Shown piece after piece: positions 1-6,529 of a DNA stretch of 7,062 nucleotides. The position numbers and the translations under genes were made by a program. Position 1 is the first letter of the stretch; every line of letters starts with the position of its first letter. Under the pieces are notes generated by a model, which was given only the letters and a program-made list of their open reading frames with translations, ran no database searches and was not told the DNA's origin. Source of the stretch: CAZRRV01 sp964406705 (lineage in GTDB: Bacteria > Bacillota > Clostridia > Oscillospirales > Acutalibacteraceae); contig CAYOSS010000082.1 of the NCBI GenBank assembly GCA_964406705.1, positions 1 through 7,062 on the forward strand, written 5' to 3'.

Positions 1-17
1 CCTCGCAGAGGTGGATG

Positions 18-91
18 CAAAAGGCTCGCAGGTTCGGGAAAGCTCGCCGCTATCGATTATGGCCCGGTTCTTGTGGGGCAGTTTTTTGCTT
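18..91 (+). repeat. Left inverted arm of copy A
   Basis: This arm is the reverse complement of 336-410, with about 8 differences over 75 positions including one gap. It contains ATCGAT (52-57) and the shared string CAAAAGGCTCGCAGG at its outer end. Related arms occur twice in copy B (about 6530-6608 and 6901-6974). As single-stranded DNA or RNA, 18-91 and 336-410 could pair into a long stem enclosing the core of about 245 bases. Confidence 0.85.
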
Positions 92-335
92 GCCGGTCGA
101 GGACGGCTCGCGGGTGTACAGGGGGCCCTGCCGGGGGGCCCGGAGGTTCGCCGGCGCGAAGGGGTAGCCCGGAGGTACTGGCAACCCCTCACCCCGGAAG
201 TGTAGCGGTTTAGGTTTATAGGATAGCCCGACGGCGACCGAGGGCTTCCGGTTCCGCCTTCCCGCCAGGAGCGCAGGAGGCCGCCCCATACAAGGGGGAA
301 GCTCCCTGCATACCTGCGAGCCCACTCCAACCACT

Positions 336-410
336 GAGCAAAAAGCTACCCCACAAGAAACCGAGCCATAATCGATAGCGCCGAGCTTGCCCTAACCTGC
401 GAGCCTTTTG
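336..410 (-). repeat. Right inverted arm of copy A
   Basis: Partner of 18-91. From 371 onward it also starts a gap-free direct match to the end of the window: 371-502 corresponds to 6931-7062 at a constant offset of 6560, with 11 mismatches in 132 bases. It leads straight into the tail, whose first feature is the small hairpin CGGGCT-CGGTA-AGCCCG (414-430). A perfect 12-base palindrome GCCGGCGCCGGC follows at 455-466. Confidence 0.85.
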
Positions 411-583
411 TACCGGGCTCGGTAAGCCCGAAATGAATACGGCGGGGTCCCGGAGCCGGCGCCGGCGGGATCTCCGGGCTTTCCCCGCGTCAGCGACCGC
501 AAGAGCAGTGGCATAGGTGGCGGCTACCCCATAACCTCTCAGCGTTCGGCGTAGAAGTAAGCCGGCGCGCTGAACTTCTTTTC

Positions 584-638
584 TGTCCGCTTTTCTTCTT
601 TCAGCCGCGCCTGTCGGCGCAGAGAAGAAAAGCGGACA
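584..638. repeat. Strong hairpin with 16-bp perfect arms, copy A
   Basis: TGTCCGCTTTTCTTCT (584-599) is exactly complementary in reverse to AGAAGAAAAGCGGACA (623-638). The 23 bases between them hold a second small stem, GCCG (604-607) with CGGC (615-618). The same 16-bp arms occur at 6309-6324 and 6349-6364 in copy B, with a different inner loop but again an inner stem. It lacks a clean U-run after the stem, so it is not a typical intrinsic terminator. It could be a protein-binding palindrome or part of a structured transcript. Confidence 0.85.
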
Positions 639-950
639 TCGTTCCCCCGGCGCAGTCGGGGAAAAGGCAAGCTGCCCTCGCGCAGCGAGAAGAAGCCAAC
701 GGGGTCAGGCAAAGCCAGAGATGGTGGGACCGCCGTGCCTGCTGGTTAGGAAAAGAAAAGCGGACACGCTGCCCAGCCCAGCTGGGAAAAATTAGAAAAC
801 TAACTTCGCGTCAGCGAGAAGAAATCAGCCTAAACAGGGAAAGACAAGTCTCGGCGCCTTCGAGCTATCCGCGAAGCGCGGCAAGCCCGCCATAACAGGC
901 GGACCAAAAAGCCCCCGCCATCACCGAGCTCTCCCGCGCAGCGGGAAGCA
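627..950 (+). repeat. Degenerate 128-bp tandem units in the copy A tail
   Basis: Two motifs recur at about 128-bp spacing. GAAAAGCGGACA is found at 627 and 755, with a weak form near 899. CAGCGAGAAGAA is found at 683 and 812, with a variant CAGCGGGAAGCA at 939. Between the two motifs lies a short hairpin: TTCCCC/GGGGAA at 642-663 in the first unit and CCCAGC-CCA-GCTGGG at 772-786 in the second. Copy B repeats the plan in reverse. Unit boundaries are approximate because the rest of each unit has diverged. Confidence 0.65.
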
Positions 951-1002
951 GCCCTCCGGCAACGGGACTGCCCGCCGCCCGCCAAAACCCCTCAAAAACC
1001 TG

Positions 1003-1030
1003 TTGCAATCCCGGCAAACTATGGTAAAAT
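1003..1030 (+). promoter_or_regulatory. Predicted sigma-A-type promoter for cdaA
   Basis: A -35-like TTGCAA lies at 1003-1008 and a -10-like TAAAAT at 1025-1030, with a 16-base spacer. A TG at 1022-1023 gives an extended -10 (TGGTAAAAT). The site sits in a locally AT-rich patch just past the end of repeat copy A and 36 bases before the cdaA start. It probably drives the whole operon, since the downstream genes overlap and no other promoter stands out. This is predicted from consensus only. Confidence 0.6.
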
Positions 1031-1050
1031 ATATATAGTCTGCAGTTAAA

Positions 1051-1056
1051 GGGAGG
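1051..1056 (+). promoter_or_regulatory. Ribosome binding site of cdaA
   Basis: GGGAGG is followed by a 10-base gap to the ATG at 1067. It is a strong Shine-Dalgarno match and fixes this start over internal methionines. Confidence 0.75.
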
Positions 1057-1066
1057 CGAGGCGGAA

Positions 1067-1996
1067 ATGGCGGCGTTTTTTGGCAATATCTGGGAGAATA
1101 TCCTCACATTCTTCAAGATGATCTTCGCGGCGTTCGCGGATATCCGCTTCGTCGATATCCTCGATATCGCGCTCGTGTCCTTCATCATCTACAAGGCGCT
1201 GCGCTTTTTCCGCGAGACGAGGGCGAAGCCCCTCATAAAGGGCATCCTGCTGCTGTTCTTCATCTGGCTGATCGCCCTTTGGTGGGATATGGTGAGTATG
1301 AAGTGGCTGATGTCGAAGGTGTTCGACTACGCCATAATCGCCGTCGCGATAGTGTTCCAGCCGGAGCTGCGCCGCGCCTTGGAGCGTATGGGCGGGAGCA
1401 AGATAGGCCTGTTCGGGCGGGGGGGCTCGCTCGGCGAGGAGGACACGCTGCGCCTCATTGAGACGGTGAGCTCCGCCGCGCAGACTATGCAGCAGCAGAA
1501 GGTCGGCGCGCTGATAGTGTTCGAGCGCTCCACGCCGCTGGGCGAGATCATAGCGACGGGGACCGTGGTCGACGCCGCGCCTACCGAGCCGCTCATCTGC
1601 AACATCTTCTACCCCAAATCCCCCCTCCACGACGGGGCTATGATTATCCGTGGCAACAGGGTCCACGCGGCGGGGTGCATCCTCCCTCTCACGGCGGGGA
1701 CGGACCTCAGCCGCCAGCTCGGCACCCGCCACCGCGCCGCCGTGGGTATGAGCGAGAACAGCGACGCCGCCGTGCTCGTGGTCAGCGAGGAGACGGGGGC
1801 AATATCCATAGCGGAAAACGGGACCCTCACTCAAAACTACTCCGGGCCGGGGCTGCGGGCGGCGCTGCGTTCGCTGCTCGTGGAAGAAGAGGAGATCAAG
1901 AACACCGGTATCATCGCCAAGGTAAAGCGCTTCTTCGCACGTAAGAAGGACGGGCGACGGGAGGAGGAATCGCCGGATGGCGCGGGGAGCGAATAG
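1067..1996 (+). CDS. cdaA: CdaA-type diadenylate cyclase (membrane c-di-AMP synthase)
   Basis: It condenses two ATP into cyclic di-AMP at the inner face of the membrane. The second messenger controls potassium and osmolyte uptake and, indirectly, cell-wall integrity. The 309-residue protein has three predicted membrane helices (about 33-45, 57-72 and 86-98), then the family junction FQPELRRALE (97-106) and a cytosolic DAC domain to about 250. Both catalytic signatures are present: DGA at 189-191 (in SPLHDGAMI) and RHR at 221-223 (in GTRHRAAVG). It is longer than the roughly 270-residue Bacillus enzyme because of an N-terminal amphipathic stretch (1-28) and a charged C-terminal tail (about 273-309). 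ATG 1067 is chosen for its ribosome site. The 3' end overlaps cdaR by 20 bases, so the two are probably translated together. The membrane form with adjacent CdaR argues against DisA or CdaS. Confidence 0.96.
   Translation: MAAFFGNIWENILTFFKMIFAAFADIRFVDILDIALVSFIIYKALRFFRETRAKPLIKGILLLFFIWLIALWWDMVSMKWLMSKVFDYAIIAVAIVFQPELRRALERMGGSKIGLFGRGGSLGEEDTLRLIETVSSAAQTMQQQKVGALIVFERSTPLGEIIATGTVVDAAPTEPLICNIFYPKSPLHDGAMIIRGNRVHAAGCILPLTAGTDLSRQLGTRHRAAVGMSENSDAAVLVVSEETGAISIAENGTLTQNYSGPGLRAALRSLLVEEEEIKNTGIIAKVKRFFARKKDGRREEESPDGAGSE
1959..1967 (+). promoter_or_regulatory. Ribosome binding site of cdaR inside cdaA
   Basis: GGGAGGAGG lies within the last codons of cdaA, 9 bases before the cdaR ATG at 1977. 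It supports this start, and thus the 20-base gene overlap. Confidence 0.75.
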
Positions 1997-3239
1997 CGGT
2001 TTCTTCGGGCGACTGTTCGGGAGCCGGAAGTTCACAATACCTTTCTCCATATTCGTGGCGGTGGTGTTTTGGCTGGTGATAACCTTGGTGCAAAACCCGG
2101 AACGCACCGTCACCATATCCGGGCTGCCGGTCTCCGTGGTCACGGAGGGGACTATGGTCGAGGAGTTGGGGCTGGACGTGGTCGGCAACACCGACTCCGT
2201 GGTGAGCGTGCGCATCACGGGGCCGACGTATGTGGTGAGTGGGCTTTCGGCGGCGGATATATCCGTCTCGGCGAACCTCTCCGAGGTGAACGCCGCCGGC
2301 ACCTACGACATTCCCCTTGTGGCGAGCCGGGTCGGCACCAAGACTGGCTACACGGTCACCGGGGTCACCCCGGAGACGCTGACCCTCACTTTCGACTACA
2401 TCAACGAGGCGGAGTTCCCGGTGGAGGCGGTGGCGAACGGCGCTTCGGCGGTCGAGGGGCTGATAGTGGACACCCCGGTGGTCACCAATTCCGAGGACGC
2501 GAGCGTCACCGTGCGCGGGCCGCGGAGCTACATCGAGCGGATAGCCGCCGTGAGGGCCGTGGCGGACGTCAACGCGACACTCTCCAAGACCACCAGCTAC
2601 GACGCGAGGATAGTGCTGATAGACGAGAACGGCGAGGAGATGGATCTCTCGCTCTTCACCCTAAGCTCCGGGACGGTCAAGATTTCCGTACCTATATATA
2701 AGCAAAAGAAAGTGAAGATTGTCCCGCAGTTCGTGAACACCCCGGCGGGCTTCGCGAGCGAGTCCATTCCCTACACCATAGACGAGGCGGAAGTCAGCGT
2801 CAAGGGGACGCCGGAGACCATAGACGCGCTGAGCGAGGTCAAGACCGCGCCGATAGATTTCTACACTTTAAGCGCGGGGAACAACACCTTCACCGTCGCG
2901 CTGGCGCTGCCGAACGGGGTGAAGTTAGCTGAAAACATCAACGCGGTCACCGTGCGGGTCAACCTCTCCGGCTACAGGGAGCGCACCTTCACCGTCACCG
3001 AGTGCCGGGGGATCAACGGCGGCGGGCTCGGGATATCCCGGTTCACCCCGATACGCAACGTGCGGGTGATGGGTCCCTCGGCGGTGATGGGGCGGCTCAC
3101 GGCGGCTAACCTCTACGCCGAGGTGGATCTTACCGGCAAAGCGGCGGGGCAGTACACCATTACCGTCACCATAAAGTGCGCCACCTCCGACCGCGTCTGG
3201 CAGATAGGCACCTACACGACAGTCGTGGTGCTGAGTTAG
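1977..3239 (+). CDS. cdaR: CdaR / YbbR-domain regulator of CdaA
   Basis: A membrane-anchored extracytoplasmic protein that, in characterised relatives, binds CdaA and modulates its cyclase activity. The 420 residues begin with a short basic cytosolic segment (1-18) and one membrane helix (about 19-38). Four YbbR-type beta-rich repeats follow, at about 43-140, 147-240, 245-331 and 336-420. Each has the recurring pattern of a V-x-V-x-G-P or similar strand, a helix with conserved Leu, and a closing strand. Examples are VRITGPTYVVSGL (78-90), VTVRGPRSYIERI (177-189), VSVKGTPETIDAL (273-285) and VRVMGPSAVMGRL (362-374). Four repeats after one helix match the usual family design. The order cdaA-cdaR and the overlap support the assignment. 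The fourth repeat ends right at the C-terminus, with no proline-rich or charged tail. No catalytic site is expected. Confidence 0.93.
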   Translation: MARGANSGFFGRLFGSRKFTIPFSIFVAVVFWLVITLVQNPERTVTISGLPVSVVTEGTMVEELGLDVVGNTDSVVSVRITGPTYVVSGLSAADISVSANLSEVNAAGTYDIPLVASRVGTKTGYTVTGVTPETLTLTFDYINEAEFPVEAVANGASAVEGLIVDTPVVTNSEDASVTVRGPRSYIERIAAVRAVADVNATLSKTTSYDARIVLIDENGEEMDLSLFTLSSGTVKISVPIYKQKKVKIVPQFVNTPAGFASESIPYTIDEAEVSVKGTPETIDALSEVKTAPIDFYTLSAGNNTFTVALALPNGVKLAENINAVTVRVNLSGYRERTFTVTECRGINGGGLGISRFTPIRNVRVMGPSAVMGRLTAANLYAEVDLTGKAAGQYTITVTIKCATSDRVWQIGTYTTVVVLS

Positions 3240-5896
3240 TGGCGGCGCGCGAGGTCCCGACCGAGAAGGTCGAGGCGACTGTGGAGTTTATCACCTACCG
3301 AGGCGACAGGACCGGCTTCACCGTGGCGTGCTGCCGGGACGGGAAAACCCGGTTCACCGCCGTGGGAATTATGCCGGACGTCTCCCCCGGGGAAACGCTG
3401 GAGCTGCGCGGGCAGTACGTCACCCACAAGTCCTACGGGCGGCAGTTCAAGGTCGCGGGATACGCGAAAGTCCTCCCCCGCACGGAAGGGGCGATACTGA
3501 GGTACCTCAGCCGGGGGGCGGTCAAGGGGATAGGCCCCGCCACCGCCGCCAAGATAGTCCGCCGCTTCGGGAAGGACACTATGCGCGTCCTCTCGGAGGA
3601 GCCGCAGCGTCTGTGCGAGATAAGCGGGATAAGCAGGGCGAAAGCGGAGGCTCTGGGCGAGGAGTTCCGCAAGGGCAAATCGCTGGGGGACGTGATCTCC
3701 TACTTCGCGGAGTTCGGGCTCGAGGCGGGGCAGTCTATGAGGATATTCGAGCGCCTCGGGGACGGGGCGGTCGCCGCCGCCCGGGAGAACCCCTACAGGC
3801 TCTGCGAGGGGGATATAGGTCTTGATTTTCACCTCGTGGACGGTATGGCGGAGGCAATGAAGGGGGCCCCGCCGGGCGCCGAACGCTACCGGGGGGCGCT
3901 GCTGTACGTACTGCGCGGCGCCCTCGCGGAAGGGCACACCCGTCTGCCGGAAAAGGCCCTGTTTGAAGAAGCGGCAAGGCTCACCCGGGGCGGCGGAGAG
4001 GAATACCCCGCGGCGGCGGCGGAACTGCTCGCGGAGCGCCGTCTCGCCCGAAGCGGGAAAAGCGGGGAGCGCGGGGGAACCTGGGGAACCCGGGCGAACG
4101 GCGAGAGCGAGAAAAGCGGCGGAACCGGCGAAAGCGGCAAACCCGAGAAGCGTTGGGAAAGCAACGGGAGCGGGGAGCGCGGGGGAGCCGGGGAAACCCG
4201 GGCGAACGCGAAAAGCGGGAATGGCGACCCGAACAGTGAGAACGGCGAGTACAACAACGCGAACAGGGCGAGCGGTGAGAGTGAAAGACGCGGCAAAACC
4301 GGGATAATCGGCGAGATCGGCGGAGCGGACAGAGCGGGCGGCGAGAATAACGGAGCGAACAGGGCGAACGGCGAGAGCGGAGAACGCGGCAAAAACGGAG
4401 AAAGCGGCGGGAATGTAAATCGCCGGGAAATCGGAAAAAGCGAAGAAGGCGGGAAGCGCGGCGAGAGCGGGGGAGCCGAGGAGGGCGGCGGGCGCGCCGG
4501 AACCGAGACGAGCGGGGAAAACCCCGGTCGTTACCTCGCCCTCTGGGAGTACGACGACCTCGAGAGGGACATCGCCGCGAGAATAAAAGTGTTCCTCGCG
4601 TCCGTCTCCCCCGAGCGGCCCGCCGGCGACGCGGAAATATCCGCCATAGAAGCCGGGGAGGGCATTACCTACGCAGAGAAGCAGAAAGAAGCTATAAGGC
4701 TCTCCCTCGAGGGAGGGGTGTGCGTCCTCACCGGGGGGCCCGGCACGGGAAAAACCACCGCCGTCAACGCGGTGATCAAGCTGCTGCGCAGCCGGGGGTT
4801 AAAAGTGAAGCTCGCGGCCCCCACCGGACGCGCCGCTAAACGGATGCAGTCCCTCTGCGGGGCGGAAGCGGTTACGATCCACCGCCTGTTGGAGGGAGCC
4901 CCCGGCGAGGACGGGGAGGAGCCGTACTTCGGGCGCGACGAGAGCAATCCCCTTTCCTGCGACGCGCTCATTGTCGACGAGATGTCGATGGTGGACGCGC
5001 CGCTGTTTGACGCCCTGCTGAAAGCTCTCCCGCTGGGCTGCCGGCTGATCCTGGTGGGGGACGCGGACCAGCTGCCGAGCGTCGGCGCGGGGGATGTCCT
5101 GCGGGACCTTTTGGCGAGCGGGGCCGTCCCCTCCGTGCGGCTGACCGAGATATTCCGCCAGGCGGAGAAAAGCCGGATAGTGACGGGAGCTCACCGGGTG
5201 ATTTCGGGCGAATTGCCGGACCTTCGCGGCGCGGAGGATTTCTTCTTCCTGCCCGCGGCGGCGGGGGCGGTCCCCGGGACGGTGACGGAGCTTTGCGCCA
5301 CGCGCCTGCCCGCCGCCTACGGCTACTCTCCCGAAACCGATATACAGGTAATAAGCCCCGCGCGCATCACCCCCTGCGGAACGGGCGCCCTCAACGCGGC
5401 TTTACAGGCGCGGCTTAACGGCGACCCCTCGACACCCTCCGTCACCGGGAACGGGGTCATCCTTCGCCTCGGCGACAAGGTTATGATGACCCGCAACAAC
5501 TACAACATCACCTGGGTGACCGACTCCGGCGAGGAGGGGGCGGGGGTGTTCAACGGCGAAATAGGCGTCGTGGCGGAGGTTGACGCGGGGCGCGGGGAGC
5601 TCCGGGCGCGCTTCGACGACAAAATAGCGCTCTTCACCGAGGAGGATATACCGCAGCTCGAGCTCGCCTACGCCGTGACGGTGCACAAGAGCCAGGGGTG
5701 CGAGTTCCCCTGTGTGGTGCTGGTCATCTCGGAGGTGCCGAAGAAGCTGCTGTACCGGAATTTGCTGTACACCGCGATAACCCGCGCCCGGGAGCGGCTC
5801 GTCATAGTGGGCGACGCGGGGCAACTCCGGGAGATGGTCGCCGCCGGGAGCAGGAGGCGGCGCCACACCGCGCTCGGGGAGTTATTGGAAGGGTAA
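3239..5896 (+). CDS. recD2: RecD2-type SF1B 5'-3' DNA helicase with a long low-complexity insert
   Basis: ATP-driven 5'-3' DNA helicase of the RecB-independent RecD family, linked in other bacteria to replication-fork maintenance, mismatch repair and damage survival. From the GTG at 3239 it has 885 residues; relatives are usually near 740. N-terminal segment: OB-like strands (10-75) and helix-hairpin-helix motifs (VKGIGPATAAKIVRRFG about 95-111; ISGISRAKAEAL about 128-139). Motor: Q-like motif (476-486), Walker A GGPGTGKTT (499-507), Ia APTGRAAKRM (527-536), Walker B IVDEMSMVD (578-586), III VGDADQLPSVGAGD (606-619), IV LTEIFRQA (635-642), V VTVHKSQG (813-820), VI YTAITRARERL (844-854). All look intact. 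The GTG overlaps the cdaR stop (TAGTG) and has no clear Shine-Dalgarno, so coupled reinitiation is likely. An in-frame ATG at 3176 lies inside cdaR and would add 21 residues unlike the family. Residues about 271-429 are the unusual insert. Confidence 0.94.
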   Translation: MAAREVPTEKVEATVEFITYRGDRTGFTVACCRDGKTRFTAVGIMPDVSPGETLELRGQYVTHKSYGRQFKVAGYAKVLPRTEGAILRYLSRGAVKGIGPATAAKIVRRFGKDTMRVLSEEPQRLCEISGISRAKAEALGEEFRKGKSLGDVISYFAEFGLEAGQSMRIFERLGDGAVAAARENPYRLCEGDIGLDFHLVDGMAEAMKGAPPGAERYRGALLYVLRGALAEGHTRLPEKALFEEAARLTRGGGEEYPAAAAELLAERRLARSGKSGERGGTWGTRANGESEKSGGTGESGKPEKRWESNGSGERGGAGETRANAKSGNGDPNSENGEYNNANRASGESERRGKTGIIGEIGGADRAGGENNGANRANGESGERGKNGESGGNVNRREIGKSEEGGKRGESGGAEEGGGRAGTETSGENPGRYLALWEYDDLERDIAARIKVFLASVSPERPAGDAEISAIEAGEGITYAEKQKEAIRLSLEGGVCVLTGGPGTGKTTAVNAVIKLLRSRGLKVKLAAPTGRAAKRMQSLCGAEAVTIHRLLEGAPGEDGEEPYFGRDESNPLSCDALIVDEMSMVDAPLFDALLKALPLGCRLILVGDADQLPSVGAGDVLRDLLASGAVPSVRLTEIFRQAEKSRIVTGAHRVISGELPDLRGAEDFFFLPAAAGAVPGTVTELCATRLPAAYGYSPETDIQVISPARITPCGTGALNAALQARLNGDPSTPSVTGNGVILRLGDKVMMTRNNYNITWVTDSGEEGAGVFNGEIGVVAEVDAGRGELRARFDDKIALFTEEDIPQLELAYAVTVHKSQGCEFPCVVLVISEVPKKLLYRNLLYTAITRARERLVIVGDAGQLREMVAAGSRRRRHTALGELLEG
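4061..4208 (+). repeat. 40-base in-frame direct repeat in the recD2 insert
   Basis: Bases 4061-4100 and 4169-4208 match at 37 of 40 positions. The 108-base offset is exactly 36 codons, so the duplication keeps the frame. Both copies encode a Ser-Gly-Glu-Arg-Gly-Gly start and end in Thr-Arg-Ala-Asn. Confidence 0.8.
4259..4398 (+). repeat. 44-base in-frame direct repeat in the recD2 insert
   Basis: Bases 4259-4302 and 4355-4398 match at about 37 of 44 positions, offset by 96 bases (32 codons). The encoded segments are ANRASGESERRGKTG and ANRANGESGERGKNG. Together with the 40-base pair upstream, this points to growth of the insert by several tandem duplications followed by drift. Confidence 0.75.
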
Positions 5897-5911
5897 CCGG
5901 CGGCTCCGGGG

Positions 5912-5930
5912 GGCGGGGGCTTTTCCCGCC
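5912..5930 (+). terminator. Weak hairpin after recD2, possible terminator
   Basis: GGCGGG (5912-5917) pairs with CCCGCC (5925-5930) around a 7-base loop that contains the only T-run. It begins 16 bases after the recD2 TAA. No U-tract follows the stem, so it is a poor match to an intrinsic terminator. Termination may occur further on inside repeat copy B. Confidence 0.25.
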
Positions 5931-5986
5931 GCGCGGGGGGGCTTTATGGTACGGGGGGTTGGCTGGCTCCGCCCGGGTCCGGGGGT

Positions 5987-6261
5987 TGCTTCTCGCTGCG
6001 CGGAGTAGGCTGTGATGACTGAGGGCTTTCAGCGCTTGGGAGTCTTTTGCCCACCTTGCGGTGCCCGGCTCGTCGCACACCCCCGGCGCGGCTCCTCGCC
6101 GACCGCTGCCGGGATGGAGCCTTCGCTGTTTCGTCCACCGGACGCGCTCGGCTTCATTCCCGGCTGGGCTGGGCGGCGTGTCCGCTTTTCTCTCTCGGCC
6201 GACGGGCGCGGCGGTTCCACCATCTCCGGCTCCGCCTGTCCCCGTTGCTTTCTTCTCGCTG
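5987..6261 (-). repeat. Degenerate 128-bp tandem units in the copy B tail
   Basis: On the minus strand the CAGCGAGAAGAA motif is seen at 6250-6261, decayed near 6120-6128, and as CAGCGAGAAGCA at 5987-5998, again about 130 bases apart. GAAAAGCGGACA-type sequence is on the minus strand at 6179-6190 and 6309-6320. Short hairpins recur: CCCAGC-TGG-GCTGGG at 6286-6300 and CCCGGC-TGG-GCTGGG at 6159-6173. In the second, one pair becomes a G-T wobble. Confidence 0.6.
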
Positions 6262-6308
6262 ACGCGAGGGTAGCCAATTTATTCCCCCAGCTGGGCTGGG
6301 GAAACGTT

Positions 6309-6364
6309 TGTCCGCTTTTCTTCTCTGCGCCGGAACGGTCCGGCAGAAAGAAGAAAAGCGGACA
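6309..6364. repeat. Strong hairpin with 16-bp perfect arms, copy B
   Basis: The arms (6309-6324 and 6349-6364) are identical to those of 584-638. The inner stem is GCCGG (6329-6333) with CCGGC (6340-6344) around a 6-base loop, against a 4-bp stem and 7-base loop in copy A. Stem kept while the loop changes suggests that folding, not only sequence, matters. Confidence 0.85.
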
Positions 6365-6510
6365 GAAAAGAAGTTCAGGCGGACCGGCTTACTCGAACGC
6401 CATTCGCCGGGTGATCTGGGGGTAGCTGCCTCTTCTCCGCTACCCTTGTGCCTACGAGGTTGGTGCAGTGGTCCCGCCAACGCCGGCTCCGGGACCCCGC
6501 CGGGGTCATT

Positions 6511-6529
6511 CCGGGCTTACCGAGCCCGG
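6511..6529. repeat. Small hairpin at the arm-tail junction
   Basis: CCGGGCT-TACCG-AGCCCGG forms a perfect 7-bp stem. Its counterparts are 414-430 in copy A (6-bp core) and 6973-6991 at the other end of copy B, where one pair is mismatched. All three lie where an arm meets a tail. Confidence 0.7.

Larger units (their letters stand above)
18..960 (+). repeat. Large intergenic repeat element, copy A
   Basis: This stretch of over 900 bases has no convincing gene. It is a composite repeat that recurs in reverse orientation downstream of recD2 (copy B, about 5975-6975). Order in copy A: left arm (18-91), core (about 92-335), right arm (336-410), tail (411 to about 960). The tail contains a strong hairpin and 128-bp units. 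Matches to the reverse complement of copy B include a perfect 31-base block (571-601 with 6347-6377), a perfect 24-base block (615-638 with 6309-6332) and an 18-base core block (213-230 with 6764-6781). The outer end is set by the last recognisable match (around 930-960 with 5975-6012) and is approximate. Sequence left of base 18 does not follow the tail seen outside the arms of copy B, so the left boundary is also uncertain. No transposase gene is visible. It may be a non-autonomous mobile element or a structured RNA locus; the sequence alone does not decide. Confidence 0.85.
4049..4525 (+). other. Low-complexity insert within RecD2
   Basis: About 159 residues (271-429 from the GTG start) consist almost only of Gly, Ser, Glu, Asn, Arg, Lys, Ala and Thr. 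Gly is about 28 percent, and there is no Leu, Phe, Met, His, Gln or Cys. It follows LLAERRLAR and precedes YLALWEYDDLERDIA. In the family those two segments are normally joined by a short turn in a winged-helix-like region just before the motor domain. The insert should be disordered and highly charged, and may act as a flexible tether or nucleic-acid-interacting segment. Coding-strand DNA is strongly purine-rich and carries in-frame imperfect repeats. No stop or frameshift interrupts about 480 bases, which argues that the frame is maintained. The placement is inferred from family knowledge, not from an alignment. Confidence 0.85.

Noticed and set aside
584..950. CRISPR array in the tail repeats
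   Set aside because: The units are about 128 bp, degenerate and internally related, with no short identical repeats separated by unique spacers and no cas gene.
1046..2302. Open frame of 418 residues on the minus strand across cdaA and cdaR
   Set aside because: It is opposite two well-supported genes, has low-complexity His/Arg/Glu-rich sequence and no recognisable domain. It is an artefact of high GC.
3176..3238. Upstream ATG start for recD2 giving 21 extra residues
   Set aside because: It lies inside cdaR with no suitable ribosome site. The extra residues (MRHLRPRLAD and on) look like out-of-frame translation of cdaR, and family similarity begins after the GTG at 3239.
3886..4392. Open frame of 168 residues on the minus strand, rich in Pro, Leu and Ser
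   Set aside because: It is the complement of the purine-rich recD2 insert. The composition follows from the other strand, with no family resemblance or ribosome site.
4049..4525. Cluster of AGCGG, the Bacillus Chi pentamer, and GAAAAGCGG shared with the flanking hairpins
   Set aside because: AGCGG is what Ser-Gly codon pairs give, and the insert is Ser-Gly-rich. The shared nonamer is short and expected by chance in such purine- and GC-rich DNA.
5912..5930. Confident intrinsic terminator after recD2
   Set aside because: The stem is only 6 bp and no U-tract follows. It is kept only as a weak feature.
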